Assembly (NCBI GenBank): GCA_017458005.1
Contig: JAFTGH010000039.1
Location: 1-64,000, forward strand
Direction: 5' to 3'
Source: Prevotella sp.
Lineage (GTDB): Bacteria; Bacteroidota; Bacteroidia; Bacteroidales; Bacteroidaceae
Length of the DNA: 64,000 nucleotides
Positions within the stretch are counted from its first letter, which is position 1. Every line of letters starts with the position of its first letter. This document shows positions 1 through 9,023 of the stretch, piece after piece. The notes under the pieces were generated by a model, which was given only the letters and a program-made list of their open reading frames with translations, searched no databases and was not told the DNA's origin. Both the position numbers and the translations under genes were made by a program.

Positions 1-941
1 AACCGATACCGGCTGACCCGCTACCAAGCACATAGTAGGTGTTGCCACTTGCTCGGTCTGTGACTACATCGACGCCCTCCAGCACATTGCCTGTGAAGTC
101 GCCAGTAGCATCATCTATCGTGGAGGTCAGCGTGATGGAGGCTGCAGAACTCTTCAGGATGACAGCCTGTCCAGCCTTGATAATCTTGTCGCTGATTTCC
201 GTCAGTGTCATCTTGTCGCCAGAGACAGCAGCCTTGTAGACTGTCGTGTTGGCATCAGCCTTGCGGTTCACGTTGCTCTTGTAATAGGTTGCCCAGTTAT
301 CGCTTCCTACTGTGTTGGCAGCAACTGTCACGGTCTTCTTGGTCAGGTAGCCGCCTGTGCCAGTCGTGGCTTGTGCCACTTCATCAGCGTAAAGCACTCC
401 GTTACAGATAGTTCCGTCCTCACCAACTAATTTTGTACAGTGAGAAAACATAGCACTAGATGTTGTAACATTGCCGGTGTTCCAATTATCGCCTACAATA
501 ACTGATTTTAACTCTGTACAGGAACCAAACATCTGACTCATATTTGTCACTTTATCTGTCTTAAATCCACTAAGATCAAGAGATTCGAGGCTCTTACAAT
601 CACTGAACATACTCTCCATGGTGGTCACATTTGCGGTGTTAAGGTTTGTCAAATCCTTAATGGTCGTTAGATTCACCCAATTAAAGAAGAGGTGATTCAA
701 TCCTGTACCTGAGTAATTCTTGCAACTTTCATCGATGATGGCGGTAGTAATAGCAGAACAGAAACTTTGGCTCCAAGACCATACTCCATACTTCTTTGCA
801 CCAGTAGGCATGGCACTTTCATCACCATACTTGAGAGTCATCGTGGTACCGTCCACCACGGCATACAACACATTGTCAGCCTTCACGCCACTGCACATCA
901 TCAGCAGTGCTGCCACTAAGAGTAAAAATCTACGTTTCATA
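1..941 (-). CDS. BspA-like leucine-rich-repeat surface protein, C-terminus cut by window edge
   Basis: The reading frame runs from the ATG at 941 off the left edge, giving 313 residues. It begins with a signal peptide (MKRRFLLLVAALLMMCSGVKA, with basic residues then a hydrophobic core). The middle holds BspA/DUF285-type repeats in which Met-Phe-x-x-Cys (MFSDC, MFGSC, MFSHC) recurs about every 24 residues beside Asn-Val-Thr and Leu-x-Ser-Leu segments. Such proteins are exported and often sit on the cell surface of Bacteroidales, where family members bind host or matrix proteins; the ligand here is unknown. After the repeats comes a Thr/Ala-rich region of Ig-like character. It stands alone behind its own promoter. 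The family call is firm, the function is not. Confidence 0.8.
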
Positions 942-985
942 CGCTTTAGTTTTATTAAATTGTTATTGTTAAGGATTATTTGGTT

Positions 986-994
986 GCAAAGATA
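986..994 (-). promoter_or_regulatory. Promoter -7 box of the BspA-like gene
   Basis: TATCTTTGC reads on the minus strand 44 nt before the start codon at 941, matching the Bacteroidota TAnnTTTG box. No clear -33 element was found. Confidence 0.65.
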
Positions 995-1116
995 CTACCT
1001 TTTTAGTTAAAAAGCGTCACCCCCCTTAAAGTTTGTTAATAGACGGAAAATTTAAGAGGAAAGGCTGTATTGGGGGTGAAAAATACTATGAATGTTTTGT
1101 TTGTTCATGTCACTTC

Positions 1117-2496
1117 CTATTTAGGAAGTTGTATCTCAGGAATGATTAAACTACTATTATCCGTCACTTGCCGTGCCTCATAGAACATACAATAATAAAC
1201 GGGCATATAAACAACACCTTTCTCCTCAAAGACTTGACGTTCATTAGAAAAGACTACTGCATGGTGAATATTATAATCTGGTGTCCTTAGGAAATTGTCT
1301 AATGCGCTATGTGTCTTGTAATCCTTACCTGACTTCACCTCTATCGGAAGAACTGACAAGTTGCCGTAATCATCCAACAAGAAATCGACTTCACCCCTCT
1401 GTTTATTATCATAGTAATGTAAAGAGAAGCCATGTGCATGCAACTCTTGAGCCACAACGGACTCATAAACAGAGCCAAGGTTCACGCTCTTTTCATCACG
1501 TAATATAGCATTGATATTCAAGGAATAAAGAAGAGAGGTCAACAATCCCACATCATTCAAATATAGTTTAAGCAGATTCTTGTTTTCTGATTCTAACAAG
1601 GGAAAATGCGGATTACTGATTGCCTGAACAGAAAGGGCGATACCCGAATTAGTAAGGTATTCAAATTCCTCAGCATAATCGGAGAATTGCTTATGTCCTG
1701 GTGTGTTTTCAATATTCTTCACTACAATGCGCTTCTTCTTATTCTCCATATAAGAGGGTATCATGTCGTAGATTTTCCTGATAACCAGTTTGCGGTTATC
1801 ATCATATTGCGAAGCGTCCACACGGTAAAGACTATGGATGTCATGCTGTACTTTTCTGACTTCGGCAATATTCCTGTTCTCAAGAAACTTATTGATTGCT
1901 TCGGGCATTCCTCCAACAAGTAAATAAAGTTTAAACTGTTGAAGCATATAGTTATGAAGCGACTCATTAAGAAAGTCTTTTGCCTGAAATTTCTCCCTTA
2001 CACCACTGATGGTATCTTCTCCACACCCCATAGCAAGAAGGAACTCCTCAAAGTCAAGTGGATACATTTCCTCAATAGCCACGCTACCAATAGGCACTGA
2101 TGCTGTCTGCGACAAAGCAACCCCTAGTTGTGACCCACTGGCAATATAGGTATACCTGTCCTCTTGGCTAAGGAACTTCAGCATTGTCAACAGATGTGGA
2201 TAAGCCTGTATTTCGTCTAAGAATACAAGAGTGTTCTCTTTTTTGTCAAGGCGATTACCTGCTATGGCTCCTAATTGCAAGTAAAAATCATCGGTATCTT
2301 TAACCGAGGAAAAAATACCCGCACCCTCTGCGTCTTCTTTCAAGTTAATCTCCACAAAGTTCTTAAATAGTTTCTTGCCTACATATCGTATCAGATACGA
2401 CTTGCCTATCTGTCGTGCTCCATTGACCAAAAGAATCTTTCTGGGCTCATTCCTCAAAAAGTCCTCAATATGACTTGCAAACTTCCTATATAGCAT
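1117..2496 (-). CDS. AAA ATPase with C-terminal DUF4143 domain
   Basis: A 459-residue protein of the ATP-binding/DUF4143 family, which is abundant and often multicopy in Bacteroidales and has no settled role. Walker A is GARQIGKS at residues 26-33 and Walker B is VFLDEIQ near residue 94. The C-terminal half carries a nuclease-fold-like signature (EVDFLLDD, then LPIEVKSGK), as in PD-(D/E)XK-type folds. A longer frame is open to 2583, but that region holds the promoter at 2519-2527, so the ATG at 2496 is chosen. It is a single gene, flanked upstream by a tandem 33-bp repeat array. A regulatory, DNA-linked or toxin-like role is possible; none is shown by sequence. Confidence 0.85.
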   Translation of the reverse strand: MLYRKFASHIEDFLRNEPRKILLVNGARQIGKSYLIRYVGKKLFKNFVEINLKEDAEGAGIFSSVKDTDDFYLQLGAIAGNRLDKKENTLVFLDEIQAYPHLLTMLKFLSQEDRYTYIASGSQLGVALSQTASVPIGSVAIEEMYPLDFEEFLLAMGCGEDTISGVREKFQAKDFLNESLHNYMLQQFKLYLLVGGMPEAINKFLENRNIAEVRKVQHDIHSLYRVDASQYDDNRKLVIRKIYDMIPSYMENKKKRIVVKNIENTPGHKQFSDYAEEFEYLTNSGIALSVQAISNPHFPLLESENKNLLKLYLNDVGLLTSLLYSLNINAILRDEKSVNLGSVYESVVAQELHAHGFSLHYYDNKQRGEVDFLLDDYGNLSVLPIEVKSGKDYKTHSALDNFLRTPDYNIHHAVVFSNERQVFEEKGVVYMPVYYCMFYEARQVTDNSSLIIPEIQLPK

Positions 2497-2518
2497 ACTA
2501 TTTATCTGTTTATCGGCT

Positions 2519-2549
2519 GCAAATATACGAATAAATCTACATTCTTGCA
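2519..2549 (-). promoter_or_regulatory. Promoter of the DUF4143 ATPase
   Basis: The -7 box TATATTTGC lies at 2527-2519 and a TTGC -33 element lies about 19 nt further upstream, near 2547. The start codon at 2496 follows 22 nt after the -7 box. This fixes the start, since longer in-frame starts would lie upstream of the promoter. Confidence 0.7.
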
Positions 2550-2555
2550 AGGAAA

Positions 2556-2637
2556 TCGGGACTTTTTCCGAACTTTTACACATCTAATTCGGGACTTTTT
2601 CCGAGTTTTTGCATATTAAAATCGGGACTTTTTCCGA
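2556..2637. repeat. Three direct repeats with exact 33-bp period upstream of the DUF4143 promoter
   Basis: The 16-mer TCGGGACTTTTTCCGA occurs at 2556-2571, 2589-2604 and 2622-2637, each start exactly 33 bp after the last. Its ends TCGG and CCGA are inverted repeats around an 8-bp centre, so each unit is a weak dyad. The array begins only about 7 bp upstream of the -33 element. Equal spacing of about three helical turns would place all copies on one DNA face, which suggests an operator array. Confidence 0.85.
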
Positions 2638-2684
2638 GTTATTAAGATTATCGTGTACATCGGTATACCCTAAATGATATAAAA

Positions 2685-2712
2685 TTGTCCGTATCCACAA
2701 GGACACGGACAA
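2685..2712 (-). terminator. Rho-independent terminator after guaA
   Basis: A 12-bp stem (TTGTCCGTGTCC paired with GGATACGGACAA, one G-T pair) with a TTGT loop is followed on the minus strand by TTTTA. It begins 8 nt beyond the guaA stop codon. Confidence 0.8.
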
Positions 2713-2720
2713 GGCAAAAG

Positions 2721-4247
2721 TCACTCCCACTCGATTGTTGCGGGTGGTTTGGAGGAGATGTCGTAGCAGACACGGTTGACACCACGGACCTTATTGATGA
2801 TCTCGTTAGACACCTTCGCCATGAAGTCGTAAGGCAGATGAGCCCAGTCCGCCGTCATCGCATCGGTAGAGGTGACGGCACGGAGTGCCACGGGATGCTC
2901 ATAGGTACGCTCATCGCCCATCACACCGACACTGCGGACGGTAGAGAGCAGGATGGCACCTGCCTGCCATATCTGGTCGTAGAGTCCCCACTCCCGCAAA
3001 GCACGGATATAGATATCGTCAGCATCCTGCAGGACACGAACCTTCTCTGGGGTGATATCGCCCAAGATACGGACGGCAAGACCAGGACCGGGGAAGGGAT
3101 GACGGGTGATGAGATGCTCGGGCATTCCCATCTGGCGACCGACACGGCGCACCTCGTCCTTGAACAACCATTTCAACGGCTCACAGAGTTGGAGGTTCAT
3201 CTCCTTTGGCAGACCGCCTACGTTATGGTGGCTCTTGATGACCTTTCCTGTGATATTCAGCGACTCGATGCGGTCAGGATAGATAGTACCCTGGGCAAGC
3301 CAACGGGCATCCGTGATCTTCTTCGCCTCGGCATTGAACACCTCCACGAAGTCACGTCCGATGATCTTGCGCTTCTGCTCTGGGTCAGTGACTCCCGCCA
3401 AGTCGCCAAAGAACTTTTGGGATGCATCCACGCCAATGACATTCAGTCCCAGCACCTTATAGTCCTCCATCACCTGTGTGAACTCGTTCTTGCGAAGCAT
3501 ACCATGGTCGACGAAGATACAGGTGAGGTTCTTGCCTATCGCCTTGTTGAGGAGGACGGCAGCGACAGAGGAGTCGACACCACCCGACAAGCCGAGGATG
3601 ACACGGTCATTGCCAATCTGCTCTTTCAGTTCCCTCACCGTCGTATCGACAAACGAGGCAGCGCTCCAATCCTGTCTCGAGCCACAGATGTCCACCACGA
3701 AGTTACGCAGCAACTGCGTACCCTGTACGGTATGGAACACCTCGGGATGGAACTGGACAGCCCAGACTGGCTGTTGGGTAGAGGCATAAGCAGCATACTT
3801 CACATCCGCCGTAGAGGCGATACGCTCGAAACCGTCAGGGATGGCGGTGATGGTGTCACCATGACTCATCCATACCTGTGAGCCTTTCTCGAAACCTTTG
3901 AAGAGCGGGTTGTCGAGGTTGATGGTCTCCAAATGGGCACGACCATACTCACGGGAGTCCGCTTTCTCCACCTTACCACCAAGGGTATGCGAGATAAACT
4001 GAGCACCATAGCAGATACCCAGTACGGGCAGTCTGCCTACAAACTGGCTCAGGTCTACCTTGAAAGCCTCCGGGTCGTGGACGCTGTAGGGCGAGCCACT
4101 GAGGATGACACCAATCACGCTGGGGTCGTCCTTCGGAAACTTGTTGTAAGGCAGGATCTCGCAGAAGGTATCCAGTTCACGGACACGACGACCAATCAAC
4201 TGGGTCGTCTGTGAACCAAAGTCCAAAATGATAATCTTCTGTTGCAT
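2721..4247 (-). CDS. guaA: GMP synthase (glutamine-hydrolysing)
   Basis: Converts XMP to GMP using glutamine and ATP, the last step of guanine nucleotide synthesis in the cytosol. At 508 residues it is full length and two-domain. The N-terminal class I glutaminase has nucleophile Cys79 in GICYGAQ and His167/Glu169 in HPE. The ATP pyrophosphatase domain begins with the PP-loop SGGVDSS at 221-227 and ends with the dimerisation region (HPFPGPGLA, then a C-terminal PPATIEWE). It is last in a three-gene unit, only 6 bp after the MurU-like gene, and is followed by a strong terminator. Cotranscription with a cell-wall sugar kinase and uridylyltransferase is unusual for guaA but is what the spacing shows. 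Confidence 0.97.
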   Translation of the reverse strand: MQQKIIILDFGSQTTQLIGRRVRELDTFCEILPYNKFPKDDPSVIGVILSGSPYSVHDPEAFKVDLSQFVGRLPVLGICYGAQFISHTLGGKVEKADSREYGRAHLETINLDNPLFKGFEKGSQVWMSHGDTITAIPDGFERIASTADVKYAAYASTQQPVWAVQFHPEVFHTVQGTQLLRNFVVDICGSRQDWSAASFVDTTVRELKEQIGNDRVILGLSGGVDSSVAAVLLNKAIGKNLTCIFVDHGMLRKNEFTQVMEDYKVLGLNVIGVDASQKFFGDLAGVTDPEQKRKIIGRDFVEVFNAEAKKITDARWLAQGTIYPDRIESLNITGKVIKSHHNVGGLPKEMNLQLCEPLKWLFKDEVRRVGRQMGMPEHLITRHPFPGPGLAVRILGDITPEKVRVLQDADDIYIRALREWGLYDQIWQAGAILLSTVRSVGVMGDERTYEHPVALRAVTSTDAMTADWAHLPYDFMAKVSNEIINKVRGVNRVCYDISSKPPATIEWE

Positions 4248-4253
4248 GTTACA

Positions 4254-4988
4254 TTATATATTATTAGTTATGAATTTCTCCGCTTGATCGAGGGTGTCGA
4301 GTTTACCGACATCCAACAGGCGCAGGTCGGGAGCCTCGTAGCCTTTGATAAGATGGGTAGCACAAGCACTCAGATAAAAGTCCATGATAGGGAACCGCTC
4401 CTGCCAATCGTCCAGCAAGGGCGCCAACGAGGGATGGAAGACGTGGATGCCAGAGAAAGCAAGTCTTTTGAGTTGGCTGATGGCTGATGGCTGTTGGCTG
4501 TTGGCGACAGGACCTTTTAACTCTCCCGTCTCGATGTTCGTCCAACCTTGCAGCCGCATATCGTCATCGAAAAGCAGATAGCGTTTCGTCTGTCGCTCAC
4601 TAACGACCAGCAAGGGGGCATCCATGGGCAGGCTCTTTAAGTCAAGATTGCTGAGGATGTCCACATTATGTATCAATATAGGGCTCTCCGCATCAAACAA
4701 GGGCATCGCCTTCTTGATGCCGCCACCCGTCTCTAATAGTCGATCCCGCTCGTCACTGATGCGGATATCAAGTCCGAAGTTCCCGTTCGCATGGAGATAA
4801 TCGATGATCTGATCGGCAAAATGATGGACATTGACCACGATGCGCTCGAAGCCTGCGTCCTTCAACCGCATGACGACATGATAGAGCAACGGCTGTCCTC
4901 CCACTGGCACTAACGCCTTCGGCATCGTGTCGGTCAGGGGTTTCAGTCTGGTCCCCAGTCCTGCGGCAAAGATCATCGCTTGTCTCAT
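4254..4988 (-). CDS. MurU-like sugar-1-phosphate nucleotidyltransferase
   Basis: A 244-residue protein of the RmlA/GlmU-type nucleotidyltransferase family. It starts with the pyrophosphorylase motif AAGLGTRLKPLTDTMPKALV and has HNVDILS as the metal-binding segment. Its place 13 bp after an AmgK-like kinase matches the AmgK-MurU pair, which activates salvaged N-acetylmuramate to UDP-MurNAc. The substrate is therefore inferred from context; mannose- or glucose-1-phosphate cannot be excluded. Residues near 155-165 (NSQQPSAISQ) are encoded by a 7-bp tandem repeat (4474-4505) and look like an insertion in a surface loop. Since 7 is not a multiple of 3, a change in copy number would shift the frame. 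Confidence 0.8.
   Translation of the reverse strand: MRQAMIFAAGLGTRLKPLTDTMPKALVPVGGQPLLYHVVMRLKDAGFERIVVNVHHFADQIIDYLHANGNFGLDIRISDERDRLLETGGGIKKAMPLFDAESPILIHNVDILSNLDLKSLPMDAPLLVVSERQTKRYLLFDDDMRLQGWTNIETGELKGPVANSQQPSAISQLKRLAFSGIHVFHPSLAPLLDDWQERFPIMDFYLSACATHLIKGYEAPDLRLLDVGKLDTLDQAEKFITNNI
4474..4505. repeat. Heptanucleotide tandem repeat inside the MurU-like gene
   Basis: TGGCTGA, TGGCTGA, TGGCTGT, TGGCTGT and a partial TGGC follow one another at 4474-4505, a 7-bp period for about 4.6 units. On the coding strand it specifies Gln/Ser/Ala residues of an extra loop. Confidence 0.9.
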
Positions 4989-5001
4989 ATCAGTTCAGAG
5001 T

Positions 5002-6534
5002 TCATAGTTTAGGAAGGGTCTGGGTGATGCCTTGCTCACGATGGCAGATACGCACCTCCACACCAAACTTCTGATGGATATGCTCGGCAAGGTGTTGGGC
5101 GGAATAGACACTACGGTGCTGTCCACCCGTACAACCGAACGAGAACATCAGGGAGGTGAAGCCACGCTGGATGTAACGGCGCACGTGGGCATCAGCGAGT
5201 TTATAGACACTCTCCAAGAAAGTCAGTATCTCACCATCATCCTCCAAGAAGCGGATGACAGGCTCGTCCAATCCCGTCAGTTGCTTATACGGCTCATAAC
5301 GTCCTGGATTGTGCGTACTTCTGCAGTCGAACACATAGCCTCCACCATTGCCGCTCTCATCCTCAGGGATTCCCTTGCGGTAGGAGAAACTATACACCTT
5401 GACCACCAATGGTCCCTGCGCGTCATACTTCGAGAAGGTGGCTGGTCCATCCTGCGGATGAGGGGTATAGGGATTTCGGTCTGTCGTCTTATAGCCATCG
5501 GCACGACTTGCCGTCGTCGCTATCTGCTGGAACTGCGGCAACTCCGTCAACTGGCGCAACAGGGACATCAGATAAGGATAAGGGAAGTTAGTGACGGCTA
5601 ACAGTTCACGCAGGTTCTGGATGGCAGGAGGTATCGACGTGATGAAATGCTGCTTGCGCTCGAAATAGCCACGGAAGCCGTAGGCTCCCAACACCTGTAG
5701 AATACGGAACAGGACGAAGAGCGACAGACGTGCCACGAAATGATGGGGTGTGGGCACCTCCGTAAACTGCTTCAGCGCATTATAGTATTCATACACCAGT
5801 TCACGACGCAACTTATACGGATATTTCGCGGATGCCTGCCAGAGGAAAGAGGCGAGATCGTAGTAATACGGTCCCTTACGTCCGCCCTGGAAATCGATGA
5901 AGTAAGGATCTCCCTTAGGATCAAGCATCACGTTACGAGCCTGGAAGTCACGATAGAGGAAGGCATCGCATTTCTCTGCCGTCAGGTCTTTGGCAAGCAA
6001 ACGGAAGTCCGCCTCTAACTTCAACTCATGGAAATCGAGTTCTGTCGCCTTCAGGAAACAATACTTAAAATAATTGAGATCGAAGAGCACGGAGTCCACG
6101 TCAAACTCCGCCTGCGGATAACAGTTCGAGAAGTCCAGTTCCCTGGCGCCCCGCATCTGGATATTCGGCAGTTGGCGAATGGTGCGCTTCAACAGTTCCT
6201 GCTCTTTCAATGTGTAGCGACCACCTGCCTCACGACCACCACGGATCGCATCAAACAAAGACACTGTTCCGAGGTCGGTCTGCAGATAGCGCAACTCATC
6301 ATCGCTCACGGCAAGCAGATGCGGTACGGGCAACTGACGTTTGGTGAAATGGCGACAGAGATAGACAAAAGCATGGTTCTCGTCACGGCTCGTGCCAATC
6401 ACACCGACCACGGTAGAGCCATCCTGCGCTGTCATCCGATAATACACACGGTTGCTTCCTGCCACGGGCAATTGCTCCGTCTGTACAGGCTCCTGCCCAC
6501 TCCACTGCTTGTATAAACTGATTAACTGATGCAT
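5002..6534 (-). CDS. AmgK-like sugar kinase fused to a RapZ C-terminal domain
   Basis: A 510-residue two-domain protein. Residues about 1-340 form an aminoglycoside-phosphotransferase-like kinase with the catalytic loop RDFQARNVML and metal motif FIDFQGG, as in AmgK, which phosphorylates N-acetylmuramate/N-acetylglucosamine at the anomeric position. Residues about 370-510 match the C-terminal domain of RapZ: VFDCRSTHNPGR, LTGLDEPVIRFLE and the loop FGCTGGQHRSV. In enterobacterial RapZ this domain binds glucosamine-6-phosphate; the N-terminal P-loop domain of RapZ is absent. It heads the unit with the MurU-like gene and guaA. A -7 box ends 8 nt before the ATG. Domain calls are strong; substrate and sensing role are inferred. 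Confidence 0.85.
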   Translation of the reverse strand: MHQLISLYKQWSGQEPVQTEQLPVAGSNRVYYRMTAQDGSTVVGVIGTSRDENHAFVYLCRHFTKRQLPVPHLLAVSDDELRYLQTDLGTVSLFDAIRGGREAGGRYTLKEQELLKRTIRQLPNIQMRGARELDFSNCYPQAEFDVDSVLFDLNYFKYCFLKATELDFHELKLEADFRLLAKDLTAEKCDAFLYRDFQARNVMLDPKGDPYFIDFQGGRKGPYYYDLASFLWQASAKYPYKLRRELVYEYYNALKQFTEVPTPHHFVARLSLFVLFRILQVLGAYGFRGYFERKQHFITSIPPAIQNLRELLAVTNFPYPYLMSLLRQLTELPQFQQIATTASRADGYKTTDRNPYTPHPQDGPATFSKYDAQGPLVVKVYSFSYRKGIPEDESGNGGGYVFDCRSTHNPGRYEPYKQLTGLDEPVIRFLEDDGEILTFLESVYKLADAHVRRYIQRGFTSLMFSFGCTGGQHRSVYSAQHLAEHIHQKFGVEVRICHREQGITQTLPKL

Positions 6535-6542
6535 TGTGGCTA

Positions 6543-6550
6543 CAAAGTTA
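6543..6550 (-). promoter_or_regulatory. Promoter -7 box directly before the AmgK-RapZ start codon
   Basis: TAACTTTG reads at 6550-6543 on the minus strand and only TAGCCACA separates it from the ATG at 6534, so the transcript would have at most a few untranslated nucleotides. Confidence 0.6.
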
Positions 6551-6592
6551 CAAAATTATCCGCAAACCAACGAAAGAAAAAAGAAATAAAAA

Positions 6593-6722
6593 AAACCGAT
6601 TGTCTCGCGACAGCCGGTTTTAAAACAAACTACTTAAAAACTAATCTACTAAAACAAATCAAAAAAATATCTTTATTGTGCTAAATCCAATATCATATTG
6701 TCGTAGGTTCTAACCTTTTGAC
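6593..6722 (-). ncRNA. Candidate small RNA 1, about 130 nt, with intrinsic terminator
   Basis: In the 325-bp gap between groEL and the AmgK gene, a consensus promoter (6726-6757) fires on the minus strand and a hairpin at 6620-6593 ends the unit. The hairpin has arms AAACCGGCTGTC and GACAATCGGTTT around a GCGA (GNRA) loop, with one mismatch and one G-T pair, and runs into eight T residues. No ORF of useful length lies between. The terminator core TGTC-GCGA-GACAAT is nearly the same as in candidate small RNA 2 at 55.4 kb. It could instead be an attenuated leader of the AmgK operon, but that operon has its own -7 box 43 nt beyond the hairpin. Confidence 0.6.
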
Positions 6723-6725
6723 GTT

Positions 6726-6757
6726 GCAAAGTTAATAAGTTTACGCACACAAAACAA
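6726..6757 (-). promoter_or_regulatory. Promoter of candidate small RNA 1
   Basis: The -7 box TAACTTTGC is at 6734-6726 and TTG at 6757-6755 gives a -33 element with a 20-nt spacer, the spacing seen at the best promoters in this window. Confidence 0.7.
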
Positions 6758-6800
6758 GCATTTTTGATTTAAATTGAATACGAATTTGATTTAAATCAAG

Positions 6801-6837
6801 GCGAGGAGTTGAATTTTCACTCAACTCCTCGCTTTTT
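6801..6837. terminator. Perfect 12-bp hairpin 28 bp beyond the groEL stop
   Basis: GCGAGGAGTTGA pairs with TCAACTCCTCGC around an 8-nt loop (6801-6832). The T-run (TTTTT at 6833-6837) is on the plus strand; on the minus strand, where groEL is read, only CCTTGATTT follows. It probably ends or protects the groESL transcript but does not look like a standard intrinsic terminator in that direction. Confidence 0.6.
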
Positions 6838-6859
6838 GATATCTCTGGTTTACAAAACG

Positions 6860-8548
<1,689 letters not shown>

Positions 8549-8556
8549 TTATTCTT

Positions 8557-8829
8557 TTATTTCTCAATCACTGCTAAAACGTCACTCTGACGCATCATCA
8601 GGTATTTCTCTCCCTCAAACTCAAGTTCAGTACCGCTATACTTTCCATAGAGCACCTCATCACCTGCCTTCAGGATCATCTCTTCATCCTTCGTGCCCTG
8701 TCCAACAGCCTTGATAGTTCCATGCAGGGGTTTCTCCTTTGCCGTATCAGGAATGATGATACCGCCGATCTTCTCTTCTGCCGGTGCTGGCAATACCAAC
8801 ACACGGTCGCCTAATGGTTTGATATTCAT
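8557..8829 (-). CDS. groS: Co-chaperonin GroES (10 kDa)
   Basis: The heptameric lid of the GroEL chamber. The ATG at 8829 gives 90 residues beginning [12 protein letters not shown], with the mobile-loop region [17 protein letters not shown] and the C-terminal [14 protein letters not shown]; this is the usual length. A longer frame to 8904 has no family support and runs into the promoter region. First gene of groES-groEL. Upstream sits a sigma-54-like element (8870-8884) and an inverted repeat (8880-8909); no CIRCE element was found. Confidence 0.97.
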   Translation of the reverse strand: MNIKPLGDRVLVLPAPAEEKIGGIIIPDTAKEKPLHGTIKAVGQGTKDEEMILKAGDEVLYGKYSGTELEFEGEKYLMMRQSDVLAVIEK

Positions 8830-8869
8830 AATTGTTCTATTTAAAATTAAACATTCTGCCACCAAATAA

Positions 8870-8884
8870 GCCAAAAACGTGCCA
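8870..8884 (-). promoter_or_regulatory. Sigma-54-like -24/-12 promoter of groES-groEL
   Basis: The minus strand reads TGGCACGTTTTTGGC: GG and GC are exactly 10 nt apart, as in the TGGCAC-N5-TTGC consensus, with a one-base departure in the -12 half. Transcription would begin about 12 nt downstream, leaving a leader of roughly 30 nt before groES. No TAnnTTTG box lies in this stretch. Confidence 0.45.
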
Positions 8885-8909
8885 ATCTTTGGTAACTGAC
8901 ACATTGGCA
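8880..8909. promoter_or_regulatory. Inverted repeat overlapping the groES promoter
   Basis: TGCCAAT at 8880-8886 and ATTGGCA at 8903-8909 form a perfect 7-bp dyad with a 16-nt spacer. It overlaps the -24 half of the sigma-54-like element, so it may be a regulator site. It is not the HrcA/CIRCE sequence. Confidence 0.5.
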
Positions 8910-8964
8910 GAAATCTTTATTATAATATATTAATAAGGTGTAAACAAACATTTTTTGATTTTCT

Positions 8965-8997
8965 TTTGGCACTTTACACTTTTTACCGTACCTTTGC
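8965..8997 (+). promoter_or_regulatory. Promoter of the sppA-lpxK-punA-thiL unit
   Basis: TTTG at 8965-8968, a 20-nt spacer and TACCTTTGC at 8989-8997 match the Bacteroidota consensus. The sppA start follows 26 nt later. Confidence 0.8.
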
Positions 8998-9023
8998 AGA
9001 ATGTAGTCAATTATAAATAGGTT

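Noticed and set aside
1011..1116. Gap between the BspA-like and DUF4143 genes
   Set aside because: AT-rich with no hairpin followed by a T-run and no frame of use; nothing to report.
2556..2637. Possible CRISPR array
   Set aside because: Only three 16-bp repeats with 17-bp gaps and no cas genes; their place at a promoter suits an operator array better.
2685..3881. 398-codon open frame antisense to guaA
   Set aside because: It is a shadow of the guaA coding strand: low-complexity His/Asp/Leu composition, no family signature, no promoter or ribosome site, and guaA itself is unmistakable.
8830..9023. CIRCE/HrcA operator before groES
   Set aside because: The CIRCE arms TTAGCACTC and GAGTGCTAA are absent; the inverted repeat found there is a different sequence.
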